Positions 35,608-44,147 of a DNA stretch of 64,000 nucleotides are shown here, one piece after another. A program made the position numbers and the translations under genes. How positions within the stretch are numbered: position 1 is the stretch's first letter; the number at the start of each line of letters is the position of its first letter. Origin of the DNA: RYN-230 sp963717125 (GTDB lineage: Bacteria; Actinomycetota; Actinomycetes; Streptosporangiales; Streptosporangiaceae); the NCBI GenBank assembly GCA_963717125.1, contig CAVQVG010000007.1, positions 496,001-560,000 on the forward strand. The letters run 5' to 3'. Under the pieces are notes generated by a model. That model saw only the letters and a list, made by a program, of their open reading frames with translations. It had not been told where the DNA came from and made no database searches.

Positions 35608-35669
35608 TACATACTCCCTCGAGGTACGACGATGTTCCTCTTTCGCCCCCGGCCGCACCGCGCCCGCCG

Positions 35670-36530
35670 ATGACGGGTCGTCGCGAGCTCGCCCTCGAGC
35701 ACCTGACCTTGCTGGACGTGGCCCCGCCCGAACTGGTGGGCCTGGCCGCGGGCGCCGGGTTCGACAGCGTCAGCCTGCGCATCTCCCCGGCCACCAGCGG
35801 GGAGCAGCCCTGGCCGGTCAGCCCCGGGTCCCCGATGCTGGCCGAGACGATCCGGCGGCTGGACGACACCGGCCTCCGGGTGCTGGGCGCCGAGGCCATC
35901 CGCCTGGACGGCGCCCGCAGCGGCTGGGAACCGGTGGTGGAGACGGCGGCCCGGCTGCGGGCCCGCTATCTGAACGCGATCAGCGAAGACCGCGACCTGA
36001 CCCGGCTGGCGGACCGGTTCGCCGAGCTGACCCAGCTCGCGCTGCCGTACGGGATCCGGCCGGTGATCGAGTTCATGTCCTACAAGCCGGTGCGCACGCT
36101 GCGCGCCGCGCTGGACATCGCGGCGCTCTCCGCCGGCGGCCGGGTGCTGGTGGACGCGCTGCACGTGCAGCGCTGCGGGGTCAGCCTGGCCGAGCTGGCT
36201 GGCGCCGGCCCGGCGCTGCTCGGCTACCTGCAGCTGTGCGACGCGCCGCGCGAGCCACCCACCGGGCTGCGACCGCCCGGTGCGCTGCCCCGCGGCCAGC
36301 CCGTGTCCGGCGGTGACCTGGCCCTGGAGGCCCGCTCCCAGCGGCTGCTGCCGGGCCAGGGCGAGCTGCCGCTGGCCGGCCTGCTCGGCGCGCTGCCCGG
36401 CACCATCCCAGTCGGTGTGGAGGCCCCGTCGGCGCAGCTGAGCCGCGAGCTGACCGGGGCGCAGTTCGCGGCCCAGGCCTGGGCCGCGGCCGACCGGGTG
36501 CTCCGCCACCACACTCCTATCCCCCACTAG
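35670..36530 (+). CDS. Sugar phosphate isomerase/epimerase-like TIM-barrel protein
   Basis: A 286-residue protein of the AP-endonuclease-2/xylose-isomerase-like TIM barrel family. Recognisable features are LEHLTLLDVAPPELVGLAAG at the start, VIEFMSYKP with a metal-binding glutamate, and VLVDALHVQRCG with the D-x-x-H metal site. It ends near VGVEAPSAQL. Members isomerise keto-sugars or inosose derivatives. It is the first gene of an operon with a sugar ABC importer and a zinc dehydrogenase, so it probably acts on the imported polyol or sugar. Confidence 0.82.
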   Translation: MTGRRELALEHLTLLDVAPPELVGLAAGAGFDSVSLRISPATSGEQPWPVSPGSPMLAETIRRLDDTGLRVLGAEAIRLDGARSGWEPVVETAARLRARYLNAISEDRDLTRLADRFAELTQLALPYGIRPVIEFMSYKPVRTLRAALDIAALSAGGRVLVDALHVQRCGVSLAELAGAGPALLGYLQLCDAPREPPTGLRPPGALPRGQPVSGGDLALEARSQRLLPGQGELPLAGLLGALPGTIPVGVEAPSAQLSRELTGAQFAAQAWAAADRVLRHHTPIPH

Positions 36531-36549
36531 TCAGAAAGGGCACGGCTCG

Positions 36550-37344
36550 ATGCCGGTTCGGCTGGCGGTACGAAATCTGAGCAAGCACTACCGGGGGGTC
36601 GAGGCGCTGCGCGGCATCAGCCTGCAGGTCGACGCGGGCGAGGTGCTGGGCATCGTGGGCGACAACGGGGCGGGCAAGTCGACACTGCTGAAGATCCTGG
36701 CCGGGGCGACCCCGCCGTCCGGCGGCGACATCCTCATCGACGGCCAGCCGGTGCAGTTCGCCAGCCCATCCGCGGCGCAGCAGGCCGGCATCGCCACCGT
36801 CTATCAGGACCTGTCACTGGCCGCGCAGCGGGACGTGGTGGCCAACTTCTTCCTCGGCCGGGAGATCATCTCCCGGGGCTGGCTGGCCCGGCGCATGGGC
36901 TGGCTGGACACCAGGCAGATGTCCGCGCACACGGCCAGCGAACTGGCCCGGCTGCACACCCGGATCCCGGACGTGCACGCCGCCGCCCAGGATCTGTCCG
37001 GCGGCCAGCGCCAGGCCCTCGCCATCGCCCGGGCCGCCGCCTGGACCAGCCGGATCCTGCTGCTCGACGAGCCGACCAGCGCGCTCGGGGTGGAACAGCA
37101 GCAGCAGGTGCTCGACCTGGTCCGGCGGGTCAGGCACGAAGGCATCGCGGTCATCTTCGTCAGCCACCAGATGCCGGACGTGCTGGCCGTGTGCGACCGG
37201 GTGGTGGTGCTCCGCCTCGGCGCGCTGGCCTCCACCCTGGCCGGGGACGAGCTGAGCGCGGAGAACCTGGTCGGCTACATCACCGGGGCCAAGACCGGGA
37301 ACGGCGCGCCCGATCCGGCCGGGACCGACGCGGAGGTGACCTGA
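36550..37344 (+). CDS. Sugar ABC transporter, single-domain ATPase
   Basis: ATP-binding subunit of 264 residues with Walker A GDNGAGKST, signature LSGGQRQALAIARA, Walker B ILLLDEPTSAL and the H-loop VSHQM. It resembles one half of RbsA/MglA-type ATPases, as in FrcA-like systems. It works with the RbsC-like permease and periplasmic-binding-type lipoprotein encoded next. It ends 2 nt before the permease ATG. Confidence 0.93.
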   Translation: MPVRLAVRNLSKHYRGVEALRGISLQVDAGEVLGIVGDNGAGKSTLLKILAGATPPSGGDILIDGQPVQFASPSAAQQAGIATVYQDLSLAAQRDVVANFFLGREIISRGWLARRMGWLDTRQMSAHTASELARLHTRIPDVHAAAQDLSGGQRQALAIARAAAWTSRILLLDEPTSALGVEQQQQVLDLVRRVRHEGIAVIFVSHQMPDVLAVCDRVVVLRLGALASTLAGDELSAENLVGYITGAKTGNGAPDPAGTDAEVT

Positions 37345-37346
37345 CC

Positions 37347-38390
37347 ATGACCGTGACCAAGCAGGCGCCGGCCGCCGAGCGGGTGACGCCGGCCGCCGCG
37401 GCGCTCCGCTACCTGCAGCGGGTGCCGGCCGCCGCCCGCAACCTGTGGATCGGTGGCGTGCTGCTGGCCATCTGCGTCGTGTTCGCCGTCAACTCGCCCT
37501 ACTTCCTCACCCGGGCCAACTGGCTGAACACCTCCAGCACCGCGACCGAGGTGCTGCTGCTCGCGGTCGGTGAGACGTTCGTGATCTGCTCCGGCGGCAT
37601 CGACCTGTCGGTCGGCGCCGTGCTGGGCTGCGCCGGCACGGCCGGGGCCTGGGCGATGGCGCACTGGTTCGCCACCGCCACCGCCACCGGCGCGGCCCCG
37701 CTCGCGCTGTCCGTCGGCTTTCTGGTCACGGTGCTGGTGGGCGGCGCGTTCGGCGCGCTCAACGGGCTGCTGGTCACCCGGGCCGCGGTCCCCCCGTTCG
37801 TGGTCACGCTGGGCACCCTGGGCATCGCCACCGGGCTCGGCTACCTGCTGAACAACGGCCAGGAGATCTCGAACATCCCCGCCTCCGTCACCACCGTGGG
37901 CAATACCAACCTGGGCGGCTGGATACCCATCCCGGTCGCGGTGACCGGGGTGATCACCATCTGGTACGGGCTGGTGCTGGCCAAGACCAGGTTCGGCGCT
38001 TACACGCTGAGCGTCGGGGACAGCCGGGAGGCGGTCGTCCGGGCCGGCATCAACGACCGCCGGCATCTGTTCAAGGTCTACCTGCTGGCCGGCTTCCTGG
38101 CTGGCGTGGCCGGCATCCTGGTCATGGCGCGGCTCGGCGCCGGATCACCGGACTCGGGGTCCACCGACAACCTGAACGCGATCGCCGCCGTGGTCATCGG
38201 CGGGGCCAGCCTGTTCGGCGGGCGCGGCACCATCGCCGGGACGGTCATCGGCACCGGCATCATCGCGGTCCTGCTCACCGGGCTTGTCCTGGTCAACGTG
38301 CCGCCGTTCTGGCAGGAAGTCCTGGTCGGGGCGGTGCTCATCCTCGCTGTCTACATCGATCAGCTACGCGGCCGGCGGCAGCGCAGCTAG
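37347..38390 (+). CDS. Sugar ABC transporter permease (RbsC/BPD_transp_2 family)
   Basis: Membrane permease of 347 residues from the ATG at 37347, with about ten helices. Family motifs are SGGIDLSVGAVLG, NGLLVTRAAVPPFVVTLGTL, GDSREAVVRAGI and the ATPase-contact region KVYLLAGFLAGVAGILVMAR. These match ribose/xylose/inositol-type permeases. It presumably forms a homodimer with the preceding ATPase. Confidence 0.93.
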   Translation: MTVTKQAPAAERVTPAAAALRYLQRVPAAARNLWIGGVLLAICVVFAVNSPYFLTRANWLNTSSTATEVLLLAVGETFVICSGGIDLSVGAVLGCAGTAGAWAMAHWFATATATGAAPLALSVGFLVTVLVGGAFGALNGLLVTRAAVPPFVVTLGTLGIATGLGYLLNNGQEISNIPASVTTVGNTNLGGWIPIPVAVTGVITIWYGLVLAKTRFGAYTLSVGDSREAVVRAGINDRRHLFKVYLLAGFLAGVAGILVMARLGAGSPDSGSTDNLNAIAAVVIGGASLFGGRGTIAGTVIGTGIIAVLLTGLVLVNVPPFWQEVLVGAVLILAVYIDQLRGRRQRS

Positions 38391-38462
38391 CCACCGGCCA
38401 TCCGGCCGCCCCACCCGCGGGCGGCCTCGCCGAACGATTCCCGTCGCACCTCAGGAGGAAGC

Positions 38463-39500
38463 GTGTTCCCTCACAGACCGAGTCGTCCCTGGCCGCGGGC
38501 GCTGGCCCTGGCCCCCATCGCCGGGCTCGCCCTGGCCCTGGCCGCCTGCGGGTCGGGCGGCGCCAGCGCGTCCGGCAGTTCCGGTTCGCCGTCCGCGAGC
38601 TCCGGCGGCTCCGGCGGCAAGCACTTCACCATCGCCTACGTGCCCGGGGCGACCGGGGTGTCCTTCTATGACACGCTCGTCGCGGGCATGCGCACCGAGG
38701 GCAAGAAGCTCGGTATGACCGTGCTCTACCAGGGCTCGCCGGACTTCGCGCCGAGCGCGCAGACCCCGGTGGTGGACGCGATGTGCAGCCGCCACCCCAG
38801 CGCGCTGGTCGTCTCCCCCACGGATCCGAAGGCCATGGCGCCCGCCATCGACACCTGCCTCAACGCCGGGATCCCGGTCATCACGGTGGATACCGCGCTG
38901 GCCGACCCGTCGAAGCTGACCAGCCAGATCAGCACGGACAACATCCAGGGCGGCAAGGTCGCCGCGGCCTACATCGGGAAGCAGTTGCACGGCACCGGGC
39001 AGATCGCGGTGCTCAGCCTGTCCCCGACCGCGACCACGCAGGTGGACCGGGTGCAGGGCCTGGAGAACGCGCTGAAGGCGAGTTACCCGGGCATCAAGGT
39101 GGTCACCCTGCAGTACACCGCCCAGCCGGTCACCTCCAGCCAGACGGTGGTGCGGTCCATCCTGGCCGCGCACCCGGGCATCAAGGCCATCTTCGGCGCC
39201 GCGGAGCCGAACGCGGAGGGCGCCGCGGCCGCGCTGGCCGCCGACGGGATGACCGGGAAGGTGCTCGTAGTCGGCTTCGACGCCAGCCCGACGGAGGTCG
39301 CGCTGCTCAAGAAGGGCCAGGTCAGCGCCCTGGTTGCGCAGCAGGCCGGGACCGAGGGCGCGGACGCCGCCCAGTTCGCCTACGACAAGCTGACCGGGAA
39401 GTCCAGCGCCATCCAGGCGTCCGTGCAGCTGCCCGACGTGCTGCTGACCAAGAGCAACGTCAGCCAGCCGAGTTTCGCCAAGTACGCCTACATCCCCTGA
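38463..39500 (+). CDS. Sugar ABC transporter substrate-binding lipoprotein
   Basis: Solute-binding protein of 345 residues with a signal peptide and lipobox LAAC (about residues 26-29), a Ser/Gly linker and a type I periplasmic-binding fold (PBP_like). It begins with KHFTIAYVPGATGVSFYDTL. The pattern resembles rhamnose/autoinducer-2/ribose-binding proteins, but the ligand cannot be named. The GTG start has AGGAGG 5 nt upstream. Confidence 0.92.
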   Translation: MFPHRPSRPWPRALALAPIAGLALALAACGSGGASASGSSGSPSASSGGSGGKHFTIAYVPGATGVSFYDTLVAGMRTEGKKLGMTVLYQGSPDFAPSAQTPVVDAMCSRHPSALVVSPTDPKAMAPAIDTCLNAGIPVITVDTALADPSKLTSQISTDNIQGGKVAAAYIGKQLHGTGQIAVLSLSPTATTQVDRVQGLENALKASYPGIKVVTLQYTAQPVTSSQTVVRSILAAHPGIKAIFGAAEPNAEGAAAALAADGMTGKVLVVGFDASPTEVALLKKGQVSALVAQQAGTEGADAAQFAYDKLTGKSSAIQASVQLPDVLLTKSNVSQPSFAKYAYIP

Positions 39501-39535
39501 TCAGCTGCGGCTGACAACCACCACGGAGTGACATA

Positions 39536-40510
39536 GTGCGAGCCGTTGTCCTGGCCGAGTTCCCAGGACCGCTGCGCGTCGTTGACGACTGGCCGGAGCC
39601 ACAGCCTGGTTCCGGCCAGGTCGTCGTCCAGGTGCGTGGCGTCGGGATCTGCGGGTCGGATCTGGCCCTGCTCGGCGGGCACCGGCCGCCCCCGGCGCTG
39701 CCCTGGGTGCCCGGGCACGAATCCACCGGGGAGATCGTCGGCGCCGGGCCCGGCGCCGACACCGGCCGGATCGGCCAGCGAGTGATCATCGAGCCGAACT
39801 TTCCGTGCCTGAGCTGCCCGGCCTGCCGGGCCGGCCGCAGCTCGGCCTGCCCGCACCGGATCAGCCTCGGCTTCAACGCGCCGGGTGTGCTGGCCGAGCG
39901 GATCGCGGTGCCCGCCCAGTTCGCGTGGCCGGTCCCAGAGCCGTGGAGCGACGCCGACGCGGTCTGCGCCGAGCCGTTCACCGTGGCCCGCGCGGCCATC
40001 CGGCGGGCCGGGGTGCGGCCGGGCAGCCGGTGCCTGGTGGTCGGGGCGGGCTCGCAGGGCAGCCTGCTCTGCCTGGCGCTGGTCCGCCAGGGCATCGTGC
40101 CGCACGTGCTGGAACCGCACCCGGGGCGGCGGTCCCTGGCCACGGACCTGGGCGCGGTCGCGGCCGGGGAGACCGCGGGCGGCTTCGACGCGGTGTTCGA
40201 GACCTCCGGCGTGCCCGCGGCCCTGCCCGAGGCGGTCAGCCGGGCCGGGCGCGGCGGGATGGTGCTGCTCATCGGGCAGAGCAGCGAACCAGCCAGCCTG
40301 GTCACCAGGACCGTGGTGCAGCGCCAGCTCACCCTGCGCGGCTCGCTGATCTACGACCACCCGGACGACTTCGCGGCCACCCTGGCCGCGGCGGACGGCG
40401 TGGCGCCGTCCCGGGTGCTCGGCGCCTGCCACCCGCTGGCCGACGCGGCGGCCGCGTTCCAGGCCGCCCGCGAGGTGCCGGGCAAAACGTGGATCCGGGT
40501 CAAGGACTGA
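39536..40510 (+). CDS. Zinc-dependent medium-chain alcohol dehydrogenase
   Basis: MDR-superfamily NAD(P)-dependent polyol/alcohol dehydrogenase of 324 residues. The catalytic zinc site has C39 in VGICGSDLALL and GHES. The structural zinc loop is EPNFPCLSCPACRAGRSSAC with four cysteines. The Rossmann motif is VVGAGSQGSLLC. It is the last gene of the catabolic operon and probably oxidises the imported polyol or its isomer. Its stop overlaps that of the opposing aro gene by 11 nt. Confidence 0.9.
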   Translation: MRAVVLAEFPGPLRVVDDWPEPQPGSGQVVVQVRGVGICGSDLALLGGHRPPPALPWVPGHESTGEIVGAGPGADTGRIGQRVIIEPNFPCLSCPACRAGRSSACPHRISLGFNAPGVLAERIAVPAQFAWPVPEPWSDADAVCAEPFTVARAAIRRAGVRPGSRCLVVGAGSQGSLLCLALVRQGIVPHVLEPHPGRRSLATDLGAVAAGETAGGFDAVFETSGVPAALPEAVSRAGRGGMVLLIGQSSEPASLVTRTVVQRQLTLRGSLIYDHPDDFAATLAAADGVAPSRVLGACHPLADAAAAFQAAREVPGKTWIRVKD

Positions 40511-42086
40511 CGGCCAGGTCGGCCAGCACCGCGGCCAGGCTGTCCTCGTCGGCGGGCACCCCCGCCTCGGGGCGGCCCAGCCCGTTCAGCACGACGAAAC
40601 GCACGCCGTCCTGGTACTTCTTGTCGCGCAGCCACGCGTCGCGCAGCGCGGCCAGGTCGAACCGGCCGCTGGCCGGCAGCTGCATGGCGGCCAGCAGCCG
40701 GCGGTGCAGGCCGACCAGGTCGTCGCCGATCCGGCCCTGCCGCCGGGCCAGGTAGGCGGCGGCCATCATGCCGGCCGCGACCGCCGAGCCGTCATCGGCC
40801 GGCTCCAGCCCGCGCACCTGCTCGATGGCGTGGCCGAACGTGTGCCCGTAGTTCAGGTGCAGCCGGCTGCCGCGCTCCCGCTCATCCGTGCTGACGATGG
40901 CCGCCTTCACCGTGACGCTGCGGATCACCGCGTCGGCCAGCGCGCCGACCTCGCCCTTGATCAGCTGGTCCGCCCGGTCTTCGAGCAGCGGGACCAGGTC
41001 CCCGCCGCTGATCAGCGCGTGCTTGACGATCTCGGCCAGGCCCGCCGGGTACTCCCGGGCCCGGTGCTCGGCCGCCACGGCCACGTCGGCCACCACCGTG
41101 ACCGGCTGGTGCACGGTGCCGACCAGGTTGCGGCCCTGCGGCAGGTTCAGCGAGGCCTTGCCGCCCACCGCGGCGTCCGCCTGGGCCAGCAGCGTGGTCG
41201 GGAACAGGGCCAGCGGCATGCCCCGGTTGTAGGTGCTGGCCACGAAGCCGGCGATGTCGCACAGCACCTCGCCGCCGACCCCCACGATCAGATCGTCCTT
41301 GTGCACCGCCAGGCTGGCCAGGTCTTCCGCCACCCGGGCCACCGTGGCCAGGTTCTTGTGCTGCTGCCCGTCCGGCACCTCGAGCTGGCTCACCTCCAGC
41401 CCACGGCGGAGCAGCGCGCCGCTCACCGTGTCCACGGCCGCCTTGTCGGCCGGGGCGGCCAGCACCACCGCGGACCTGGCGCGGGGCAGCGCGGGCAGCA
41501 GCCGGTCGGCGTCCGGCAGCAGCCCGGGCCCGACATGCACGTTGTAGCTGCCGCCGGTGCAGGACACCAGCACGGTGGCCGTCCCAGCCGGGGCGCCGGG
41601 CACCTCGGCCAGCCGCGCCACGACGTCCAGGCACACCGTCTCCGGGCGCCGCCCGTCGGTGACCACGGTCAGCGTGGCCACCGCGTGATAGCTGGCCAGC
41701 CGTCGCTGGAAGATGCCCTCCAGGTCCGGGTCGCGGAGCAGCGGCCGGTACTCGTCGTGCGCCACCCGGAGCATCGACTCGGCGTAGCCGACCTTCAGGT
41801 ACACCACCTGATGAGCGCCGAGCGCGCGCTGCGTCTCCGGATGCAGCACCGCCCCGCCGCCCAGCGCCAGCACCGCGTCCGGCCCGGCCAGCAGCTCCGC
41901 GGTGACCGTGTGCTCCAGCTCGCGGAACGCGGCCTCGCCGTCGGTGCCGAAGATGTCCCGCACGCTGCGCCGGGTGCGCTGCTCGATGACCAGGTCGGTG
42001 TCCATGAACGGCAGGCCGAGCTTCTCCGCGAGCAGGTGCCCGACGGTGGTCTTGCCCGCGCCCATGAACCCGATCAGCACGATCAT
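40500..42086 (-). CDS. Fused shikimate kinase/3-dehydroquinate synthase-like protein (AroKB paralogue)
   Basis: A 528-residue fusion. The shikimate-kinase domain (1-165) has the P-loop GFMGAGKTT (6-14), MDTD (28-31), LGGGAV (75-80) and a lid RPLLRD (114-119). The dehydroquinate-synthase domain (172-528) has VGGEVLCDIAGF, where the family has GGG. It also has GGK (308-310), AEIVKHAL (E352, K355), LNYGHTFGH (H415, H419) and DKK (488-490). The third zinc ligand motif, normally HGEAV, reads DDGSAV (431-436), so His is replaced by Asp at 432. Standalone aroK and aroB lie next to it with canonical residues. It may be a divergent sugar-phosphate cyclase with its own kinase, or a redundant copy. It is coupled to aroQ by a 4-nt overlap. 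Confidence 0.85.
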   Translation of the reverse strand: MIVLIGFMGAGKTTVGHLLAEKLGLPFMDTDLVIEQRTRRSVRDIFGTDGEAAFRELEHTVTAELLAGPDAVLALGGGAVLHPETQRALGAHQVVYLKVGYAESMLRVAHDEYRPLLRDPDLEGIFQRRLASYHAVATLTVVTDGRRPETVCLDVVARLAEVPGAPAGTATVLVSCTGGSYNVHVGPGLLPDADRLLPALPRARSAVVLAAPADKAAVDTVSGALLRRGLEVSQLEVPDGQQHKNLATVARVAEDLASLAVHKDDLIVGVGGEVLCDIAGFVASTYNRGMPLALFPTTLLAQADAAVGGKASLNLPQGRNLVGTVHQPVTVVADVAVAAEHRAREYPAGLAEIVKHALISGGDLVPLLEDRADQLIKGEVGALADAVIRSVTVKAAIVSTDERERGSRLHLNYGHTFGHAIEQVRGLEPADDGSAVAAGMMAAAYLARRQGRIGDDLVGLHRRLLAAMQLPASGRFDLAALRDAWLRDKKYQDGVRFVVLNGLGRPEAGVPADEDSLAAVLADLAVSP

Positions 42087-42565
42087 GGCGAGCTGGCGTC
42101 CGGGACGGTGTGCTGGCCGGCCGCATCCTGGACCGCGGCCAGCTCGGCGATGGCCTGCAAGGCCAGCTGGTAGGACATCAGGCCGAACCCGGCCACCGTG
42201 CCGTCGGCCACCCCGGCCACCACCGAGGTGTGCCGGAACCGCTCCCGGGTGGCCGGGTTGCTCAGGTGGACCTCGACCAGCGGCGCGGTCCGCATGGCCA
42301 GCGCGTCGCGCAGCGCGTAGGAGTAGTGCGTGAACGCGGCCGGGTTGAGCACCACCGGCAGCCGGGCCGCGGCCGCCTCGTGCACCCAGCTGATCAGTTC
42401 TGCCTCGTCGTTCGTCTGCCTGACCTCGACGTGCAGGTCCAGGGTGCGCCCGGTTAGCCGGCAGGTCTCGACCAGGTCGTCGAACGTCTGCGAGCCGTAC
42501 ACGTCCGGCTCGCGGGAACCCAGCTGGGCCAGGTTGGGCCCGTTCAGCACCAGCACCTGCTTCAT
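42083..42565 (-). CDS. aroQ: Type II 3-dehydroquinate dehydratase
   Basis: Dodecameric type II dehydroquinase catalysing step 3 of the shikimate pathway. It has 160 residues from the ATG at 42565, which overlaps the aroB stop as ATGA; an ATG three codons earlier is possible. Motifs are NGPNLAQLGSREPDVYG with the catalytic Arg and Tyr, LNPAAFTHYSYALRDAL and VEVHLSN with the catalytic His. The usual NLNLLG is altered to NLAQLG, and a C-terminal tail is longer than usual. Confidence 0.92.
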   Translation of the reverse strand: MKQVLVLNGPNLAQLGSREPDVYGSQTFDDLVETCRLTGRTLDLHVEVRQTNDEAELISWVHEAAAARLPVVLNPAAFTHYSYALRDALAMRTAPLVEVHLSNPATRERFRHTSVVAGVADGTVAGFGLMSYQLALQAIAELAAVQDAAGQHTVPDASSP

Positions 42566-43638
42566 TGCGTGCATACCTCCCGGTAGGCAGTGCCCAGCAG
42601 CGCTTCCGGCGGGCTGACCACGGCCGGCTGGGCCAGGCCGTCCAGCAGGACCATCCGGAGCCGGGCCCCGCGCGCCTTTTTATCCACTGTCATCGCGTCC
42701 CGCAACTCCCGCCACAGCCCCGGGCGGTACGCGGTGGGCAGCCCGACCGCCTTCAGCACCCGGCGGTGCCGGCCCACCGTCACCTGGTCCAGCCGGCCCA
42801 TCAGCCGGGCCACCTCGGCCGCGTAGACCATCCCGATGGCCACCGCCTCGCCGTGCCGCAACTGGTAGCCCTCGACCCGCTCGATGGCGTGGCCCAGGGT
42901 GTGCCCGTAGTTGAGGATCTCCCGCCGCCCGGACTCGCGCAGGTCGGCCGAGACCACCTCAGCCTTCATCCGCACCGCGCGCTCGATCAGCTCACGGGCG
43001 TGCGGGCCGTGCGGGACCTGCGCGCCCGCCGGGTCGGACTCGATCAGCTCCAGGATCACCGGGTCGGCGATGAACCCGGCCTTGACCACCTCGGCCAGCC
43101 CGCTCACGTACTCGGCCTGCGGCAGGGTTTCCAGCGCGGCCAGGTCGGCCAGCACCCCGGCGGGCGGGTGGAACGCGCCGACCAGGTTCTTCCCCTCCGG
43201 GATGTCCACCGCGGTCTTGCCGCCGACCGCGGCGTCGGTCATGGCCAGCAGCGTGGTCGGCACCAGCACCAGCCGCACCCCGCGCAGCCAGGTAGCGGCG
43301 ACGAACCCGGCCAGGTCGGTGGCGGCCCCGCCGCCGACGCCGACGATGCAGTCGCTCCGGGTGATCCGGCTGGCCGCCAGCTGGGACCACAGCGCCGCGG
43401 CCACGCTGATGTCCTTGGCCGCCTCCCCGGCTGGCACCTCGGCCGTGTGCACCTGGTACCCGGCGTCGGCCAGCGCGCGGCCGACCGGCCACGAGATCTC
43501 GTCCAGGCCCTTGGGCGCGATCACCATCACCGCGGACGCCTGCGGGCCGACCAGCGCGGGCAGCTCACCGAGTACGCCGGTGCCCACCACGACGTCGTAG
43601 GGATGCTCGCCGCGGACCGGGATCCTGGTCGCGGTCAT
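42562..43638 (-). CDS. aroB: 3-dehydroquinate synthase
   Basis: NAD- and metal-dependent cyclase making 3-dehydroquinate from DAHP. The 358 residues have the canonical motifs VGGGAATDLAGF, GGKTAVD (K141), AEVVKAGFI (E183, K186), LNYGHTLGH (H246, H250), RHGEAVAIGM (H262) and DKK. E183, H246 and H262 are the zinc ligands and all are present. It overlaps aroK and aroQ by 4 nt each. Confidence 0.96.
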   Translation of the reverse strand: MTATRIPVRGEHPYDVVVGTGVLGELPALVGPQASAVMVIAPKGLDEISWPVGRALADAGYQVHTAEVPAGEAAKDISVAAALWSQLAASRITRSDCIVGVGGGAATDLAGFVAATWLRGVRLVLVPTTLLAMTDAAVGGKTAVDIPEGKNLVGAFHPPAGVLADLAALETLPQAEYVSGLAEVVKAGFIADPVILELIESDPAGAQVPHGPHARELIERAVRMKAEVVSADLRESGRREILNYGHTLGHAIERVEGYQLRHGEAVAIGMVYAAEVARLMGRLDQVTVGRHRRVLKAVGLPTAYRPGLWRELRDAMTVDKKARGARLRMVLLDGLAQPAVVSPPEALLGTAYREVCTQ

Positions 43639-44147
43639 GACTGCGCCGCGAGCTCGGCCGCGAGGAACCCGGCCAGGTCCTCGGGGTCGCGGTCGTCGGT
43701 GGCCACCGTGCGCCAGGCCAGCCCGGCGTACACCGGGTGCCGCTCGTCGAGCATCAGCTTCAGCCGCCCGCGCGGGTTCCCGGGGATCGGCGGGTGCGGT
43801 CCGTCCAGCCCCGACCGGTGCACCACCGTGCGGAACCCGGTTTCCAGGTAGATGACCCGCTGCCCGCCCAGCAGTTTCTGCGTGGCGGGGTCGAGGACGG
43901 CGCCGCCGCCGAGTGCGAGCACGCCCGGCTCGGCGCCGATCAGCCGGGCCGCCGTCGCCCGTTCCAGATCGCGGAACGCGGCCTCGCCGTCCTGCACGAA
44001 GATGTCGCTGACCGGCTTGCCCGCCGTCTCCTCGATGACGCTGTCCACGTCGGTGAACGGGACCCCCAGCTTGGCCGCGAGCAGCGCGCCGACCGTGGAC
44101 TTGCCCGCGCCAGGCGGCCCGATGATGATCGCCACCGGCCCGGTCAT
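43635..44147 (-). CDS. aroK: Shikimate kinase
   Basis: Kinase phosphorylating shikimate at the 3-OH. Its 170 residues have the P-loop IGPPGAGKSTVG, DVDSVIEE, FRDLERATAARL and LALGGGAVL. The lid region carries RGRLKLMLDERHPVYAGLA. The canonical single-domain length and intact motifs suggest this is the housekeeping enzyme. It overlaps aroC and aroB by 4 nt each. Confidence 0.95.
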   Translation of the reverse strand: MTGPVAIIIGPPGAGKSTVGALLAAKLGVPFTDVDSVIEETAGKPVSDIFVQDGEAAFRDLERATAARLIGAEPGVLALGGGAVLDPATQKLLGGQRVIYLETGFRTVVHRSGLDGPHPPIPGNPRGRLKLMLDERHPVYAGLAWRTVATDDRDPEDLAGFLAAELAAQS

